The notes beneath the pieces are model-generated. The model saw only the letters and a list, made by a program, of their open reading frames with translations. It did not search any database and was not told the origin of the DNA. The translations under genes were made by a program, and so were the position numbers. From positions 5,371,001 through 5,435,000 of the forward strand of contig NC_088299.1 in NCBI RefSeq assembly GCF_032854445.1: a stretch of 64,000 bases of DNA. Direction: 5' to 3'. The stretch comes from Liolophura sinensis. Taxonomy: Eukaryota; Mollusca; Polyplacophora; Chitonida; Chitonidae. Each line of letters begins with the position of its first letter. Positions within the stretch are counted from its first letter, which is position 1. Shown here one piece after another: positions 49,401-60,169 of this stretch.

Positions 49401-50176
49401 CCCCCCCCACCCCCCTCCGCAAAGGTGTATGAATCCTGCTCACGTTTGGTTTGACTATTCCCTGTTTTTTCCACATTTTTTCACCTGCTTATTTTGCTTG
49501 TTCGTCTTAAAACACCTGCAGAGTGCCCTTGTCCGACAGAATGCTTAATTGGGGCTATTAATGTTCAATAATGCTTATTGGACTTTTTCGCTAATGTCCA
49601 ATGAGGACCATTTGGCTTCCATCAGTAGGGTGTGCATATCTGTACATTACATGTGAAAATCTATCCCTAACTTCTGTTAGTCAAAGAGAAGAGTACATGC
49701 ATATAGCGATTGCTTTTTCTGTAGGTCAGGTTTTCTCTAACTCTGTCAATGACCACATGGCTGAGTTGTGTTGACCATGTGAGAAGCCTGTGAGTAGTGC
49801 ATGTATCTTTTGGCTCATCAAATATGTAAAACTCTGTATATTATACCTGCATGCACATGTGTTATAAATGTATATTGTATGATTATCAAAATCAGGTTAG
49901 AGAAGCATTGATGCTTACAATCTTTGATTGTAACTTCACGTGTTTTTTTCCCTTTTTTACAGTTAAGTCATTTCCATATCCTTTTTTGTTTTATGACTAC
50001 AGGCTGCAATTAAAGGAGAGGAATGGAAGCCAGTTGGTCTTGACAGGAAGCAAAGCCCTTCGAAAAAGGCTGGTCCAAAAGCTTCTATCAGCCGCCCACC
50101 CAAGAGAGCCCCGCCTCGTGGTCCTCAGCCAGCCATAGCTGAGGCAGAGGAAACAGAGTTGCCCAACAAATACTGA
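43165..50176 (+). CDS. CYBA: Cytochrome b-245 light chain, p22phox (six exons)
   Basis: The coding exons are 43165-43222, 44470-44539, 46179-46253, 47006-47089, 47355-47436 and 50003-50176. Every intron is GT-AG, the phases agree, and the sum is 543 nt (180 residues plus TGA). The human protein has 195 residues. p22phox is the membrane subunit that stabilises NOX1-4 catalytic subunits to form the superoxide- or hydrogen peroxide-producing flavocytochrome. The start, MGQIEWAMWANEQA, is an almost invariant p22phox N-terminus. Other hallmarks are LLEYPRGKR at 51-59, GPVTRNYYVR at 81-90, and R90 and H94, which fall at the same residue numbers as in the human protein. Hydrophobic stretches fit a multi-pass membrane protein. 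The cytosolic tail (124-180) is basic and proline-rich, with RPPKRAPPRGPQP at 154-166 in the place of the human p47phox-SH3 docking site; the core differs from the human one. Identification is by motif recall, without a database search. Confidence 0.96.
43415..43493. repeat. (TA)n microsatellite in CYBA intron 1
   Basis: Two long TA tracts interrupted once by TTTTTA. Confidence 0.95.
43868..43980 (+). mobile_element. SINE family 3 copy, in CYBA intron 1
   Basis: GGTTTACCGTTTACTGACTC, CTGGTTCCTCCACCCATAAA, GTCATATAAGTGCAAAATTC and TTAAGTACAGTGTTAAAC: a body plus the shared 3' domain. Confidence 0.65.
44141..44215 (+). mobile_element. SINE family 3 fragment, in CYBA intron 1
   Basis: CTGGGTACTCCTGTTTCCTC and CACCCACAAAACC match the family core. 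An A-rich tail follows, without the full 3' domain. Confidence 0.5.
44470..44539 (+). CDS. CYBA: CYBA exon 2
   Basis: Encodes residues 20-42 and two bases of codon 43, covering the first hydrophobic segment (TILGGIIAIAG) and the conserved loop with R35-W36. The acceptor is TTGTTTCAG. The donor GTATCT at 44540 is weaker than usual, but it is the site that restores both frame and the family spacing to exon 3. Reading past it gives LLHTR, which does not fit the family. Confidence 0.9.
45239..45373 (+). mobile_element. SINE family 1, 3' two-thirds, in CYBA intron 2
   Basis: Begins in the body (TATGTGGGAAGGTCTGGCAG), then CAACCTGCGGATGGTTGTCG, the 3' domain and a CAAATAAATAAATAAAT tail. The GGCTCTGCCCGG stretch is deleted. 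Confidence 0.8.
45897..46055 (+). mobile_element. SINE family 1, headless copy in CYBA intron 2
   Basis: Body from GGTCTTCCAGCAACCTGCAG, GGCTGTGCC-like stretch, TATAAGTGAAATATTCTTGA domain and a long AAATAAAT tail. It ends about 125 bases before exon 3. Confidence 0.85.
46179..46253 (+). CDS. CYBA: CYBA exon 3
   Basis: Encodes residues 43-67 and two bases of codon 68, including LLEYPRGKR and the following basic stretch. The acceptor lacks a long pyrimidine tract, but a branch-point-like CTAAC lies just upstream. The donor is GTAAGT at 46254. Confidence 0.92.
46821..46940 (+). mobile_element. SINE family 3 copy, in CYBA intron 3
   Basis: GTCAGTAACTTGTTAACGGT, GTGGTTTACCACGGGC, TTTTCCACCAGGTGTG and AAAATTCTTGAATTAAGAAT, with an A-rich end. 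Confidence 0.6.
47006..47089 (+). CDS. CYBA: CYBA exon 4
   Basis: Encodes residues 68-95 and two bases of codon 96. It contains GPVTRNYYVR and the conserved R90 and H94. The acceptor is ATTTACAG and the donor is GTGAGT at 47090. Confidence 0.94.
47165..47257 (+). repeat. Tandem repeat, 21-bp unit, in CYBA intron 4
   Basis: About four units of AAAACAAGAGGGTCATGTTCA, between exons 4 and 5. Confidence 0.85.
47355..47436 (+). CDS. CYBA: CYBA exon 5
   Basis: Encodes residues 96-123, a hydrophobic segment that runs from ICVP to IYFV. A T-rich tract precedes the ATAG acceptor. The donor is GTAAGT at 47437. The intron is in phase 0. Confidence 0.94.
48741..48810 (-). mobile_element. SINE family 2, 3' fragment, in CYBA intron 5
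   Basis: (GAGT)n tail followed by CCTTGGGGTTTAACGTCG, CAATTTGTCAGTCATGTGAC and GACGAAGA. The remainder is absent. Confidence 0.7.
49152..49400 (-). mobile_element. SINE family 1, full-length antisense copy in CYBA intron 5
   Basis: Tail, GTACTCAAGAGTATTTCACC domain, shortened core, GGACTTGAACTCAGAGCAAC box B region and head to CAAAGCCGCA. It lies antisense to CYBA. Confidence 0.8.
49625..49690 (+). mobile_element. SINE family 3 5' fragment, in CYBA intron 5
   Basis: GCATATCTGTACATTACATG then CTATCCCTAACTTC resemble the start of the copy at 14453. Confidence 0.35.
50003..50176 (+). CDS. CYBA: CYBA exon 6, cytosolic tail and stop
   Basis: Encodes residues 124-180. It opens with AAIKGEEWKP, which matches the family position just after the last membrane segment, and continues into a lysine- and proline-rich tail with RPPKRAPPRGPQP, an acidic stretch and TGA at 50174. 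The acceptor follows an imperfect pyrimidine tract (GACTACAG). Confidence 0.94.
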   Translation, partial: AAIKGEEWKPVGLDRKQSPSKKAGPKASISRPPKRAPPRGPQPAIAEAEETELPNKY

Positions 50177-50640
50177 GTTCTCTTCCCTTTGAACACACAG
50201 CCTTGTCTTTCCACACTCACTGTCATGACTGAATATCATCAGGATGTTTGACTCATGTGTGAATATTTTGTTTACATATACATGTAGATGTGTTAAAGAT
50301 CAAACAAAATACAAAACTGATAAAACAATAATTATAGTATTATGGTGATAGAATTGTATAACCTTCATTTCAGCATGGGAAACCTAGCTGGCAATTAATT
50401 GTAATCATGAATATTGTGAATTTACTGAAAGGAGAAGAAGACATAAAAATGATGGCAAAGTCAAAACTTATTTGAAAATATTATCTTTAATATTTCTTTT
50501 TTTATTTCGAGAGAAAAGGGTATTTGAAAATATTTTTGTACGGTGGGTAGTTGGGACCAACTTTGGTATTTATCGTTGCCTTAATTATGATAATATTCAT
50601 GAACATAATAAAAATATAAATATGATCCAAATTGAGGTGT
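50177..50640 (+). other. CYBA: CYBA 3' untranslated region (probable)
   Basis: AT-rich, with no open frame of note. A canonical AATAAA poly(A) signal lies at 50607-50612, about 430 bases after the stop codon, so cleavage is expected near 50620-50640. The end point is inferred from the signal alone. Confidence 0.5.
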
Positions 50641-52033
50641 AATTCATTTGTTAGCAGAAAAGAACAAATTGTAGTGCAAAAATATTTATTAAACCTGTGT
50701 TACATCCTCATTTATGACATTAAACGAAGACTTTAAATGCCAAAAGGTAGCCCAAAATACCCACAGTACAAAAATTATTTTCGAGTGTCTTTTTCTCCTT
50801 AAGGAAAAGTCGGAATAATACTGAAGACCACATTTAGGAATAACCTTTCGCACCCTTTCATCTGAACTTTATGTCATCTTTATGTTTTCTCCACCTTTAA
50901 ATTATGTCATTGTTAAGTCGAATTGACTGTAATTCTTTTGACGTGTGGCTCTTTTATTGTTGAATTATTAAGTCTTTGGACTCCAAACAGAGCCAGAATG
51001 CCCTGCACAACAATAACTTACCTGATAATACTAAAATGCTTTTACCCACACATACACATGCAGGTGTTGTTCATATGACTTCAACATTAATCATTAATTG
51101 AGATATTTTCCCTATTAACAATATATTTATGAGAAAGAGTGTGCCATTTAAAAATGTCACTCACGTAAAGTTTTTACAATGTATGATTTTTTATTTTGTA
51201 TTTTTGATACCATCTCATTCATATTCTATGCCGGATAACCATGCAATGATAAACACTTTGCAGTTTGTCCATTTTTTTTAAACCCCAAGTCTGCATTACC
51301 GCACCTTCCATCATTTTGTAGGCAAATCTGAATATGGTTTAAACCCTCCTAATGCGTAGTTTGTGTAGATGAGGGCGTCAGTATGTAATGGATTAGTTGA
51401 GTATTTAGAGCGTCATGGGGGTGGAGGTGGGGGCTGATGAAGTAGTGGAGGATATGCCACTCTTCCGATGGCCGTTTTGTAGAAGAATGCATAAGTGTTA
51501 ACACATGTTGATTGATAAATGATATTATCGGACAAAATGACCTGGGAAGTCGTTTAATCTGAAGATTTTCTGCTGTTTTCATTTTTTTTTTTTTGGAAGG
51601 ATATATTTTTTCTGTAAAAAGTTATATATGATATTATACTTTCAGCTATATTTTAAACTGAATGCAAACCTGCACCCCTAGGAGTGAAATAAACATATTT
51701 TTTTATTAACCATGCGTTGAAAGCTTATTTTTCCTCAGCTAAGGGTCATATTACAATAGCTTAAATGTTATGGGCAGTTCACCAAGGAGTTTTTGCTCGC
51801 TTGTTTAAACTACATACGTAGCATATGTCATGTCCGAAGCGTTGGCCTCCAGTATAACAACGAAAGCGATGTTAAAGTAAATGTTACAGTTAGGGGTGGT
51901 ATCTTAAAAGTACTGCATATATTGAGCTCAGATTGTGCACACATAGAGCACAACAAGACGGAGGAGATGTTCCATCGTTAAATTGTGTATCCATCTTAAA
52001 TACTGTAAATTACAAAATTCATATCTGAGGGTA

Positions 52034-52200
52034 TTGATTTATTTATTCATTTGTTTTATTTGATTGGTGTTTTACACCGTACTCAAGAATATTTCACCTA
52101 TATGACGGCGACCAGCATTATGGTGGGAGGAAACCGGTCACAGCGCGGGGAAAGCCCCCGACCTTCTGCAGGTGGCTGCTACACCTTCCCACGTGCAGTT
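52034..52200 (-). mobile_element. SINE family 1, headless copy, in duplicated unit copy 1
   Basis: T-rich tail with TTTGATTGGTG, 3' domain, GGAAACCGGTCACAGC core and CACCTTCCCACGTGCAG. The second copy of the unit carries it at 59270-59442. Confidence 0.85.
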
Positions 52201-52855
52201 TAGGGTAATAGGATCAGTGTTTAAATAGTTCTAAATATTAATATGTACAATAGTACTACACACATACAAAGCACAATATCACGAGGGGGTGTCCGGTCGT
52301 TCGATGCTCAGTAATGTTCTAATGTGCATATTAATTACTGTATATTACCAAATCCACGACTTCAGTACTTAATCAGCTGAAGTTTTACAATCTTGTCTCC
52401 TGTACAGGCAGTATCATTGCCAATCCTAAGTTCATGTATGTGTTAAATGCTTGGGGAAGAAATCATTAAAATTCACTGTCCAATTAAAAGATGAAAATAC
52501 ATATCTTAACAAATTTTCTGAACTATGACGTGTATTTAAGAGGTTCATAATTTACATAGCTAACATGATATAACGCAGGCGTGTTTAGCCTTAATTGTGT
52601 CATTCACCAGATGAAATTCCCAGTCTTTCAAGCAATGTGTGTTTATAAACATGTAGATCATTGCTCTCCATTTTGTAAGAATCGGTGCGAGGCGAAATAT
52701 GTGATTAAAGCTCTATCTTTAGATAGTAATGGTAAAATGTTGCAATGAACAAATTTTATGTTTCTGAAATAAATGCAGTCTCCGTGAATTTATCTACTTT
52801 TTTAATGGTCCACGTGAGACCTATGACACGTTTCTAATGGCCTTATTCGATAGAA

Positions 52856-52856
<1 letters not shown>

Positions 52857-52922
<66 letters not shown>
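52857..52922. repeat. (TA)n microsatellite, unit copy 1
   Basis: About 32 TA units next to the family 3 SINE. Confidence 0.95.
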
Positions 52923-52923
<1 letters not shown>

Positions 52924-53040
52924 TCCAGGATCTTTCACATGCACGATGCTGTTCAGTTTTATGGTGGAGAAATTCGGTTTAAACCATCGACCCTTGGTAA
53001 CTTACTGACCAACATTCCCACGTGAGACACACAGTGGTGA
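52922..53040 (-). mobile_element. SINE family 3 copy next to a (TA)n tract, unit copy 1
   Basis: GATCTTTCACATGCACGATG, TTTTATGGTGGAGAAATTCG, CATCGACCCTTGGTAACTTA and CATTCCCACGTGAGAC follow the family in reverse. The (TA)n tract at 52857-52922 sits where the tail would be. Confidence 0.6.
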
Positions 53041-53352
53041 TGTTGAACGAACATCCCAAAACGGTCATACTAGATGTGTATAATGTCAACAACAACACTC
53101 CATGCCGATAATATACAATCTCCGTGCACCTCACTTAAAAATGAAGGCTATCAGCTCCCACACGATACTGAGGCATTGTGGGAAATAATTTAACATTACG
53201 ACATTCTATAACCACGATAATTTATAACCACGATAATTCATCATGCCGATCAGTACTATGAGTTCTAACCCCAGTTCAATGTTTAGCCCAGAAAGCATAT
53301 GACACACCTAGCACATAACACATGTGATATGTATGTTGGCATCTTGCCAAAA

Positions 53353-53463
53353 CCTGAACCTGTGATGGCTTATAGCCTTGTACTCCAAACTGAACCTGTG
53401 ATGGCTTATAGCCTTGTACTCTAAACTGAACATGTGATGGCTTATAGCCTTGTACTCCAAATT
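53353..53463. repeat. Tandem repeat, 36-bp unit x3, unit copy 1
   Basis: Three units of GAACCTGTGATGGCTTATAG plus CCTTGTACTCCAAACT, the last starting GAACATG. Confidence 0.9.
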
Positions 53464-53796
53464 AAGGGTGGAAACAATACGTCCACGGCTACTATCAGAG
53501 TTAATTAAAACACAAATTCCATACGTTAGGAAAATTTCATTCACCTATACATTTCGAACCCAGCCTAACATTTGGTGCATGTACATACACGAATCTGTAA
53601 GTCATCGGGTATGTGGAAATGGCAAAATCTGTATCGGTAAAACAATTTTCAACTAGTACATGTAATCCATCTGTTGAAAGTTTCGATTGGAACGAATAAA
53701 ATCAACATCCGCCATGTTCTCAACCAAAAATCCCAATTCTTTTACTGTATATTCATATCCCTCAAGTACATAAAAACGCTTATGTTGTATGATTTT

Positions 53797-54055
53797 TTGG
53801 TTTGACTTGTGTTTTACGCCGTACTCAAGAATATTTCATTTATACGACGGCGACCAGCATTATGGATGGAGGAAACCAGGCAGAGCCTGGGAAAGATCCA
53901 CGACCACCTGCATGTTGCTGGCAGAACTTTCCACGTACGGACGGAGAGGAAAACCGCAAGAGCTGGACTTGAACTCACAGTGACCGTATTGGTGAGAGGT
54001 TTCTGGGTCATTACGCTGCTCTAGCGCGCTAACCAATTGAGCCGCGGAGGCACCC
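53797..54055 (-). mobile_element. SINE family 1, full-length copy, in duplicated unit copy 1
   Basis: Complete from GTTTTACGCCGTACTCAAGA to the head end, GCCGCGGAGGCACCCC. The box A region in reverse complement is GGCTCAATTGGTTAGCGCGC, and the box B region is present. The A-rich tail is short. Confidence 0.88.
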
Positions 54056-54699
54056 CATGTTTTATGAACACAAACTTGTGTTCTTTCCAACAAAAGCCTT
54101 GTTTCATATTCTTGAACAACTCTAACTTGTGGTGAATTAACACGAGGTTTTGGTTGTGTTTTATTTTCTTGCATCACAAACACGTGTACTTCACATTTAT
54201 ATACCACATGTTTGTGTTGGGGTAACATATTTCTTTGTTGTTTGCGGTGTTTGATTTCAAATCAAATATTTTTTTGCCTCAACAGCCGCCACGTACATGT
54301 ACCTTGCCGGCAGTTCGGACTGACAGCAAGTCGGGAGTTAGATTGGTTTGTTGGAATCAAAAGTTTGGGTTGATTACCTTTTTAGGAAGGATTGCCAATG
54401 TAGATTTGGACATTTGTACAAACCGCGAGACTTTGAGCATCAGTGCGCTTTTACCAAATTCCAAGACCGTTTCTAGTTTTAAAGGTTAGAGACATTGTCC
54501 TCGAAAATAATTACGTTGGGGACCTGTACTGCATAGTTTGTTGAACCGTGTAATTCGTTCTTCTGCATAATTTGTTTTATTACGCTAACCTTTGTCTCCA
54601 GTTGTTGTTCGTGTGAATCAGTAACTGTAGATGTATACATGGGGGCTGAAGTCCTAGTCAGCAATTTGTTTGAGGAGTCCTTAGGTGAGTGCTCATATA

Positions 54700-54950
54700 C
54701 GGTGTCTTCTTGTGGCAGAGCGAGTCCATGCCAATCAAAGTGCTGCCACCACTGAAGTACCATGCCGAAGACACAAGATATGACGCCCCACCCAGTCACA
54801 TTATACTTACACTACGCCAACCAGTAGTGTTTCCTTGCTAACCTCTCAACGCTGGGCGCCAAGTGAGCAGAAACAGGTACCATTTTTAAAGTGTTTGGTA
54901 TGACCCGACCCGGGTTTGATATTGAGTCTCCCGACTTCCAGGAGGCCGAT
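54700..54950 (-). mobile_element. SINE family 2 copy, in duplicated unit copy 1
   Basis: GTGCTGCCACCACTGAAGTA, CATGCCGAAGACACAAGATA, TAACCTCTCAACGCTGGGCG and GACCCGGGTTTGATATTGAG follow the family order. The 3' domain is not present. Confidence 0.7.
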
Positions 54951-55242
54951 CCCGTCCAATTGTGATCGGTGACCTTTTTGGCTACATGTTTACATGTGTA
55001 CACATCAAAAAGCATCTTTATCTTAAGTATTTTTACACGTGCCTGAATGTGGTAAATATTAGACTGAGGTCAATAGCATGCATGTAAATATTGGCAGGCT
55101 TCGTTTATATGTACGTAGACACAACATCACACATTGAAATGTGCTAACATGCCATGTATGTATATATACGCGAAAACGCATCATTGTTTTAAGTATCTGA
55201 TGGAAGTAACTATAGATACTGAACTGACTGTCATAAACGAAA

Positions 55243-55304
55243 CGAAAAAAAAACAAACAAACAAAAAAAAAACAATAAAAAAAAAACAAAAAAAAAAAAC
55301 AAGA
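55243..55304. repeat. A-rich simple repeat, unit copy 1
   Basis: A-runs separated by single C or T bases. The equivalent tract at 62479-62517 is about 22 bases shorter. Confidence 0.9.
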
Positions 55305-55710
55305 AAATTCAAAGGATGTATATCCCATAGGCCAAATTTCCCCATGGAGAAAGCTGGTTTCCGAACTTGAACGGAGGGCTACAGAATGAATGTGTGCTCA
55401 AACTGTTATCAAAACTGAACAATCTGGAAATCGGTAAATATTTCAAAAACCACACAAAGACCCATCGATATGAAGGAAATAGGTGCAAAATCGATGTGGA
55501 ACGTATACACGAATCCGGGATATTTTAGAATTAAGTCTGCAGTTTTACAAATTTTTTTTCAAAAAAAGGTGCACACAACATTTCATGCAAATCAGGTATA
55601 GCACCTGAAAAAAAACGTAATTGCACGGCAACTAATGACCAATAAGAATCAGGGACGTCGCTAAATACGCGAAACTTATATACAAGCCAGGATTCCTTTA
55701 GAATTTGACC

Positions 55711-56012
55711 TTAAACCAGGATTCTACTGGCGGACTGAGCGTCCCAGAGAATTGGTTCCTTCTCATTGTTTTCCTCAGATTGTTTATTACATGTGGTGAC
55801 AACACAGCAATTAACATCAATACACACGTTGCTGCACTGTTTAAGCATTTACATTAACAATAAGAAAAAAAGCCTATAGCGAGGTAGACCTTGAACTAAC
55901 ATAGCATATATGAGTCCCACAGTAAACTGATAAGAGGCCATATTTCCCCGTTTACGTGTGACTATTTGTCAACTATCGCCTGATTTCAATGCTCTGTTGC
56001 CACTTTGTAGAC
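55711..56012 (+). repeat. Dispersed repeat, in duplicated unit copy 1
   Basis: TTAAACCAGGATTCTACTGG, GACAACACAGCAATTAACAT, GAGGCCATATTTCCCCG and GTGTGACTATTTGTCAACTA match 30085-30440. Recurs at 62925-63222. Confidence 0.55.
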
Positions 56013-56994
56013 ATGTTTACCATTAATGTCTACGTAAAGGTTGATATACAATGCCTTGTGTTGCTATGGATACATCACACGAAACTTTGGAGGGTTATTC
56101 TGAAAGTAAAGGGTCATATTTCACATTTAAGTCGTGCATCATGCAGCTGACTGGACGGATTTGGGCGCAACAAAAAAATTTATTCACTGAAACTGGCGCT
56201 CTTTTTTCACCCAGTACGTCAACGAAAATAAGACAGCGCCAGAAAGCAATGATCTGATCTGAACCGGGAGCTGTGCGCATTGATCACAAATGGCACTCTT
56301 CCCTAAATGCTGCATGGCAGGCGAATCCACAGTAACAGCCACAGTAACTGCAACTGACTTCAACAAGTGTAAGAGGTTTTTTTAAAATAGCATCCAAAAC
56401 CATGGGATTAAAAACATACAGGCACTCGCTCAAAGGGACGTGTAAAAATAAATTTTGCTGGCATTCTAAACCAAGGAAATGTCAACATTTATATCACACC
56501 GTTTCGCACTATTCTCTAAACAGTAGAAGGCCATTCCAAAACAAAATAGGCTATGGATTTATCTCTTACTGGCTCATAGCTAAGTTGCTCTACGAGATAT
56601 TCAAGCATTATATTATATTCGACAATGTTAAAAAATGTATTCCACTTCGAATCTCATCTGCACCGAGAAATCTATATAAAAAAGTGAGCAAGTAATCTAT
56701 TTATCGCTTTTGTTGCGGGAGCATATGGCACAATGCTCGTCCTACATAGTGAGTCCGTATTCTTCGCTAAACGCATATATTCCTCTATAACGTACAGTTC
56801 TAAAATTAAACTGTATATATCACTTTGTCAGCGATAGAGGAAAGACCGAAATCGGACATACAATGAATACGTATTTATTGTTAAATATGTTTACTTCTAG
56901 CATTACCCTTTTGGATCTATGTAAGCTGCCCATTTGGTTTTAACCTGGTGACATCCCTAATGCTTATATTACTTTTCCCGCATACAAAATTCGC

Positions 56995-58035
56995 TATCGG
57001 AATGTATTGCATTAGCGGAATGCATTCGTTATCGGAATGTATCCTTTAGCAGAATGTATGCGTTAGCACAATGTATATGCGTAAGAGGTATGTGAGCATT
57101 ACAGCAATGTGCGAATTAATGGAATATATGCGTTACCGGGATGCACATGTGTAACTTAGCGGTATGTATATGTTAGCGGAATGTATGCCTTAGCGGAATG
57201 TATGCCTTAGCGGAATGTATGCCTTAATTCAATGTATATGCGTAAGAAGAATGCAAACATTACAGCAATGTGCGTATTAATGGAATATATGCGTTAGCAG
57301 AATGCATGCGTTAGCAGAATTTATGTGTTTGCGGTAAGTATGCCTTAGTGGAATGTATGCGTTACCGGAATGTATTCGTCAGCAATATATATATGCGTAA
57401 CAGGAATGTAAGCGCTACAGCAATGTTCGAGTTAATGGAATATATGCGTTAGCGGAAGCGGAGTGTATGCGTTACCGAAATGTATGCGTGAAGGAATGTA
57501 TGTGCGTAAGAGGAATGTAAGCGTTACAGCAATGTGCGAAGAAATGGAATACATACGAGTGTATGTGTTAGCAGAAAGTATGCGTTAGTGGAATAAATGC
57601 ATTAGCAGAATGTATATGCGTGAGAAGAATGTAAGCGTTACAAAAATGTGCGAATTAATGGAATATAATTAAATAAATTTAAGTAATAATATAATATACG
57701 TTAGCGGAATGCACAGGTGAAAGCTAGCGGAATGTATGTGTTAGCGGAATGTATGCGTTAGCGGATTGTATGTGACAGCAGACTGTATATGTGTGAGAGG
57801 AATGTAAGCGTTACATCAATGTGCGATTTAGTGGAATATTTGCGTTAGCAGAATGCACATGTGTAAGCCAGCGGATTGGGTTAACGGACTGTATGCCTTA
57901 GCGGAATTTATGTACTTACGGGGAATATAAACGTTAGAGCTATTTACAAGTTTACGGAATGTAAGTGTTAGCGGAATGTATGCAATGTGCGAGTTAGTAT
58001 AAGCTATGCTTGAGCGAAAAAAAACATGCGTTAGC
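56995..58035. repeat. Minisatellite of about 17-bp units in a higher-order arrangement
   Basis: The basic unit is GCGGAATGTATGC(G/C)TTA. A longer segment (GTAAGAGGAATGTAAGCG, TTACAGCAATGTGCGA, ATTAATGGAATATATGCG) recurs around 57085, 57245, 57405, 57507, 57619 and 57800. Units are quite diverged. The block ends the first duplicated unit. Confidence 0.85.
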
Positions 58036-59269
58036 AGAATGCAAGGAGACATCATCCTCCTGTGCCTTAAATGCATGCAGTGTAAGAAAACTGTAAGCAT
58101 AAAAATAAATACATAAATTAAGAATTAAAAAGATAATTGAGACCACACTGTGTCCTGCAGTTACACAATCACTGCTTCTTGTGGCTTTTATTGTTGAATT
58201 ATTAAGTCTTTGGACTCCAAACAGAGCCAGAATGCCCTGCACAACAATAACTTACCTGATAATACTAAAATGCTTTTACCCACACATACACATGCAGGTG
58301 TTGTTCATATGACTTCAACATTAATCATTAATTGAGATATTTTCCCTATTAACAATATATTTATGAGAAAGAGTGTGCCATTTAAAAATGTCACTCACGT
58401 AAAGTTTTTACAATGTATGATTTTTTATTTTGTATTTTTGATACCATCTCATTCATATTCTATGCCGGATAACCATGCAATGATAAACACTTTGCAGTTT
58501 GTCCATTTTTTTTAAACCCCAAGTCTGCATTACCGCACCTTCCATCATTTTGTAGGCAAATCTGAATATGGTTTAAACCCTCCTAATGCGTAGTTTGTGT
58601 AGATGAGGGTGTCAGTATGTAATGGATTAGTTGAGTATTTAGAGCGTCATGGGGGCGGAGGTGGGGGCTGGTGAAGTTGTGGAGGATATGCCACTCTTCC
58701 GATGGCCGTTTTGTAGAAGAATGCATAAGTGTTAACACATGTTGATTGATAAATGATATTATCGGACAAAATGACCTGGAAGTCGTTTAATCTGAAGATT
58801 TTCTGCTGTTTTCATTTTTTTTTTTTTTGGAAGGATATATTTTTTCTGTAAAAAGTTATATATGATATTATACTTTCAGCTATATTTTAAACTGAATGCA
58901 AACCTGCACCCCTAGGAGTGAAATAAACATATTTTTTTATTAACCATGCGTTGAAAGCTTATTTTTCCTCAGCTAAGGGTCATATTACAATAGCTTAAAT
59001 GTTATGGGCAGTTCACCAAGGAGTTTTTGCTCGCTTGTTAAACTACATACGTAGCATATGTCATGTCCGAAGCGTTGGCCTCCAGTATAACAACGAAAGC
59101 GATGTTAAAGTAAATGTTACAGTTAGGGGTGGTATCTTAAAGTACTGCAATATATTGAGCTCAGATTGTGCACACATAAGAGCACAACAAGACGGAGGAG
59201 ATGTCTCCCATCGTTAAATTGTGTATCCATCTTAAATACTGTAAATTACAAAATTCATATCTGAGGGTA

Positions 59270-59442
59270 TTGATTTATTTATTCATTTGTTTTATTTGAT
59301 TGGTGTTTTACACCGTACTCAAGAATATTTCACCTATATGACGGCGACCAGCATTATGGTGGAGGAAACCGGTCACAGCAACGGGGAAAGCCCCCGACCT
59401 TCTGCAGGTGGCTGCTACACCTTCCACGTGCAGTTTAGGGTA
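59270..59442 (-). mobile_element. SINE family 1, headless copy, in duplicated unit copy 2
   Basis: The counterpart of the copy at 52034-52200, with several single-base indels (for example GTGGAGG against GTGGGAGG). Confidence 0.85.
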
Positions 59443-60085
59443 ATAGGATCAGTGTTAAATAGTTCTAAATATTAATTTGTACAATAGTACTACACACATA
59501 CAAAGCACAATATCACGAGGGGGTGTCCGCTCGTTCGATGCTCAGTAATGTTCTAATGTGCATATTAATTACTGTATATTACCAAATCCACGACTTCAGT
59601 ACTTAATCAGCTGAAGTTTTACAATCTTGTCTCCTGTACAGGCAGTATCATTGCCAATCCTAAGTTCATGTATGTGTTAAATGCTTGGGGAAGAAATCAT
59701 TAAATTCACTGTCCAATTAAAGATGAAAATACATATCTTAACAAATTTTCTGAACTATAACGTGTATTTAAGAGGTTCATAATTTACATAGCTAACATGA
59801 TATAACGCAGGCGTGTTTAGCCTTAATTGTGTCATTCACCAGATGAAATTCCCAGTCTTTCAAGCAATGTGTGTTTATAAACATGTAGATCATTGCTCTC
59901 CATTTTGTAAGAATCGGTGCGAGGCGAAATATGTGATTAAAGCTCTATCTTTAGATAGTAATGTAAAATGTTGCAATGAACAAATTTTATGTTTCTGAAT
60001 AAATGCAGTCTCCGTGAATTTATCTACTTTTTTAATGGTCACGTGAGACCTATGACACGTTTCTAATGGCCTTATTCGATAGAAG

Positions 60086-60086
<1 letters not shown>

Positions 60087-60168
<82 letters not shown>
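60087..60168. repeat. (TA)n microsatellite, unit copy 2
   Basis: Longer than its counterpart at 52857 and interrupted by ATTATATATTATA. Confidence 0.95.

Positions 60169-60169
<1 letters not shown>

Larger units (their letters stand above)
50945..58180 (+). repeat. Large direct duplication, copy 1
   Basis: From about 50945, nearly every base recurs at an offset of 7213-7248 up to the 57-kb minisatellite. The unit holds SINEs at 52034, 53797, 54700 and 52922, the (TA)n at 52857 and the 36-bp array. It starts about 330 bases after the CYBA poly(A) signal, so it does not include CYBA. I see no recognisable gene in it. Open frames of about 85-122 codons (for example 54235-54489 and 53860-54228) are partly SINE-derived or unrecognised. 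Confidence 0.93.

Noticed and set aside
53860-54228. 122-codon frame conserved in both duplicate copies (also 61108-61476)
   Set aside because: Most of it is the antisense translation of a family 1 SINE. Its identity in both copies reflects the duplication, not selection.
54235-54489. 84-codon frame in both duplicate copies (also 61483-61737)
   Set aside because: It is unique sequence and stays open in both copies, but a few bases of difference between near-identical copies give no test of selection, and I recognise no domain.
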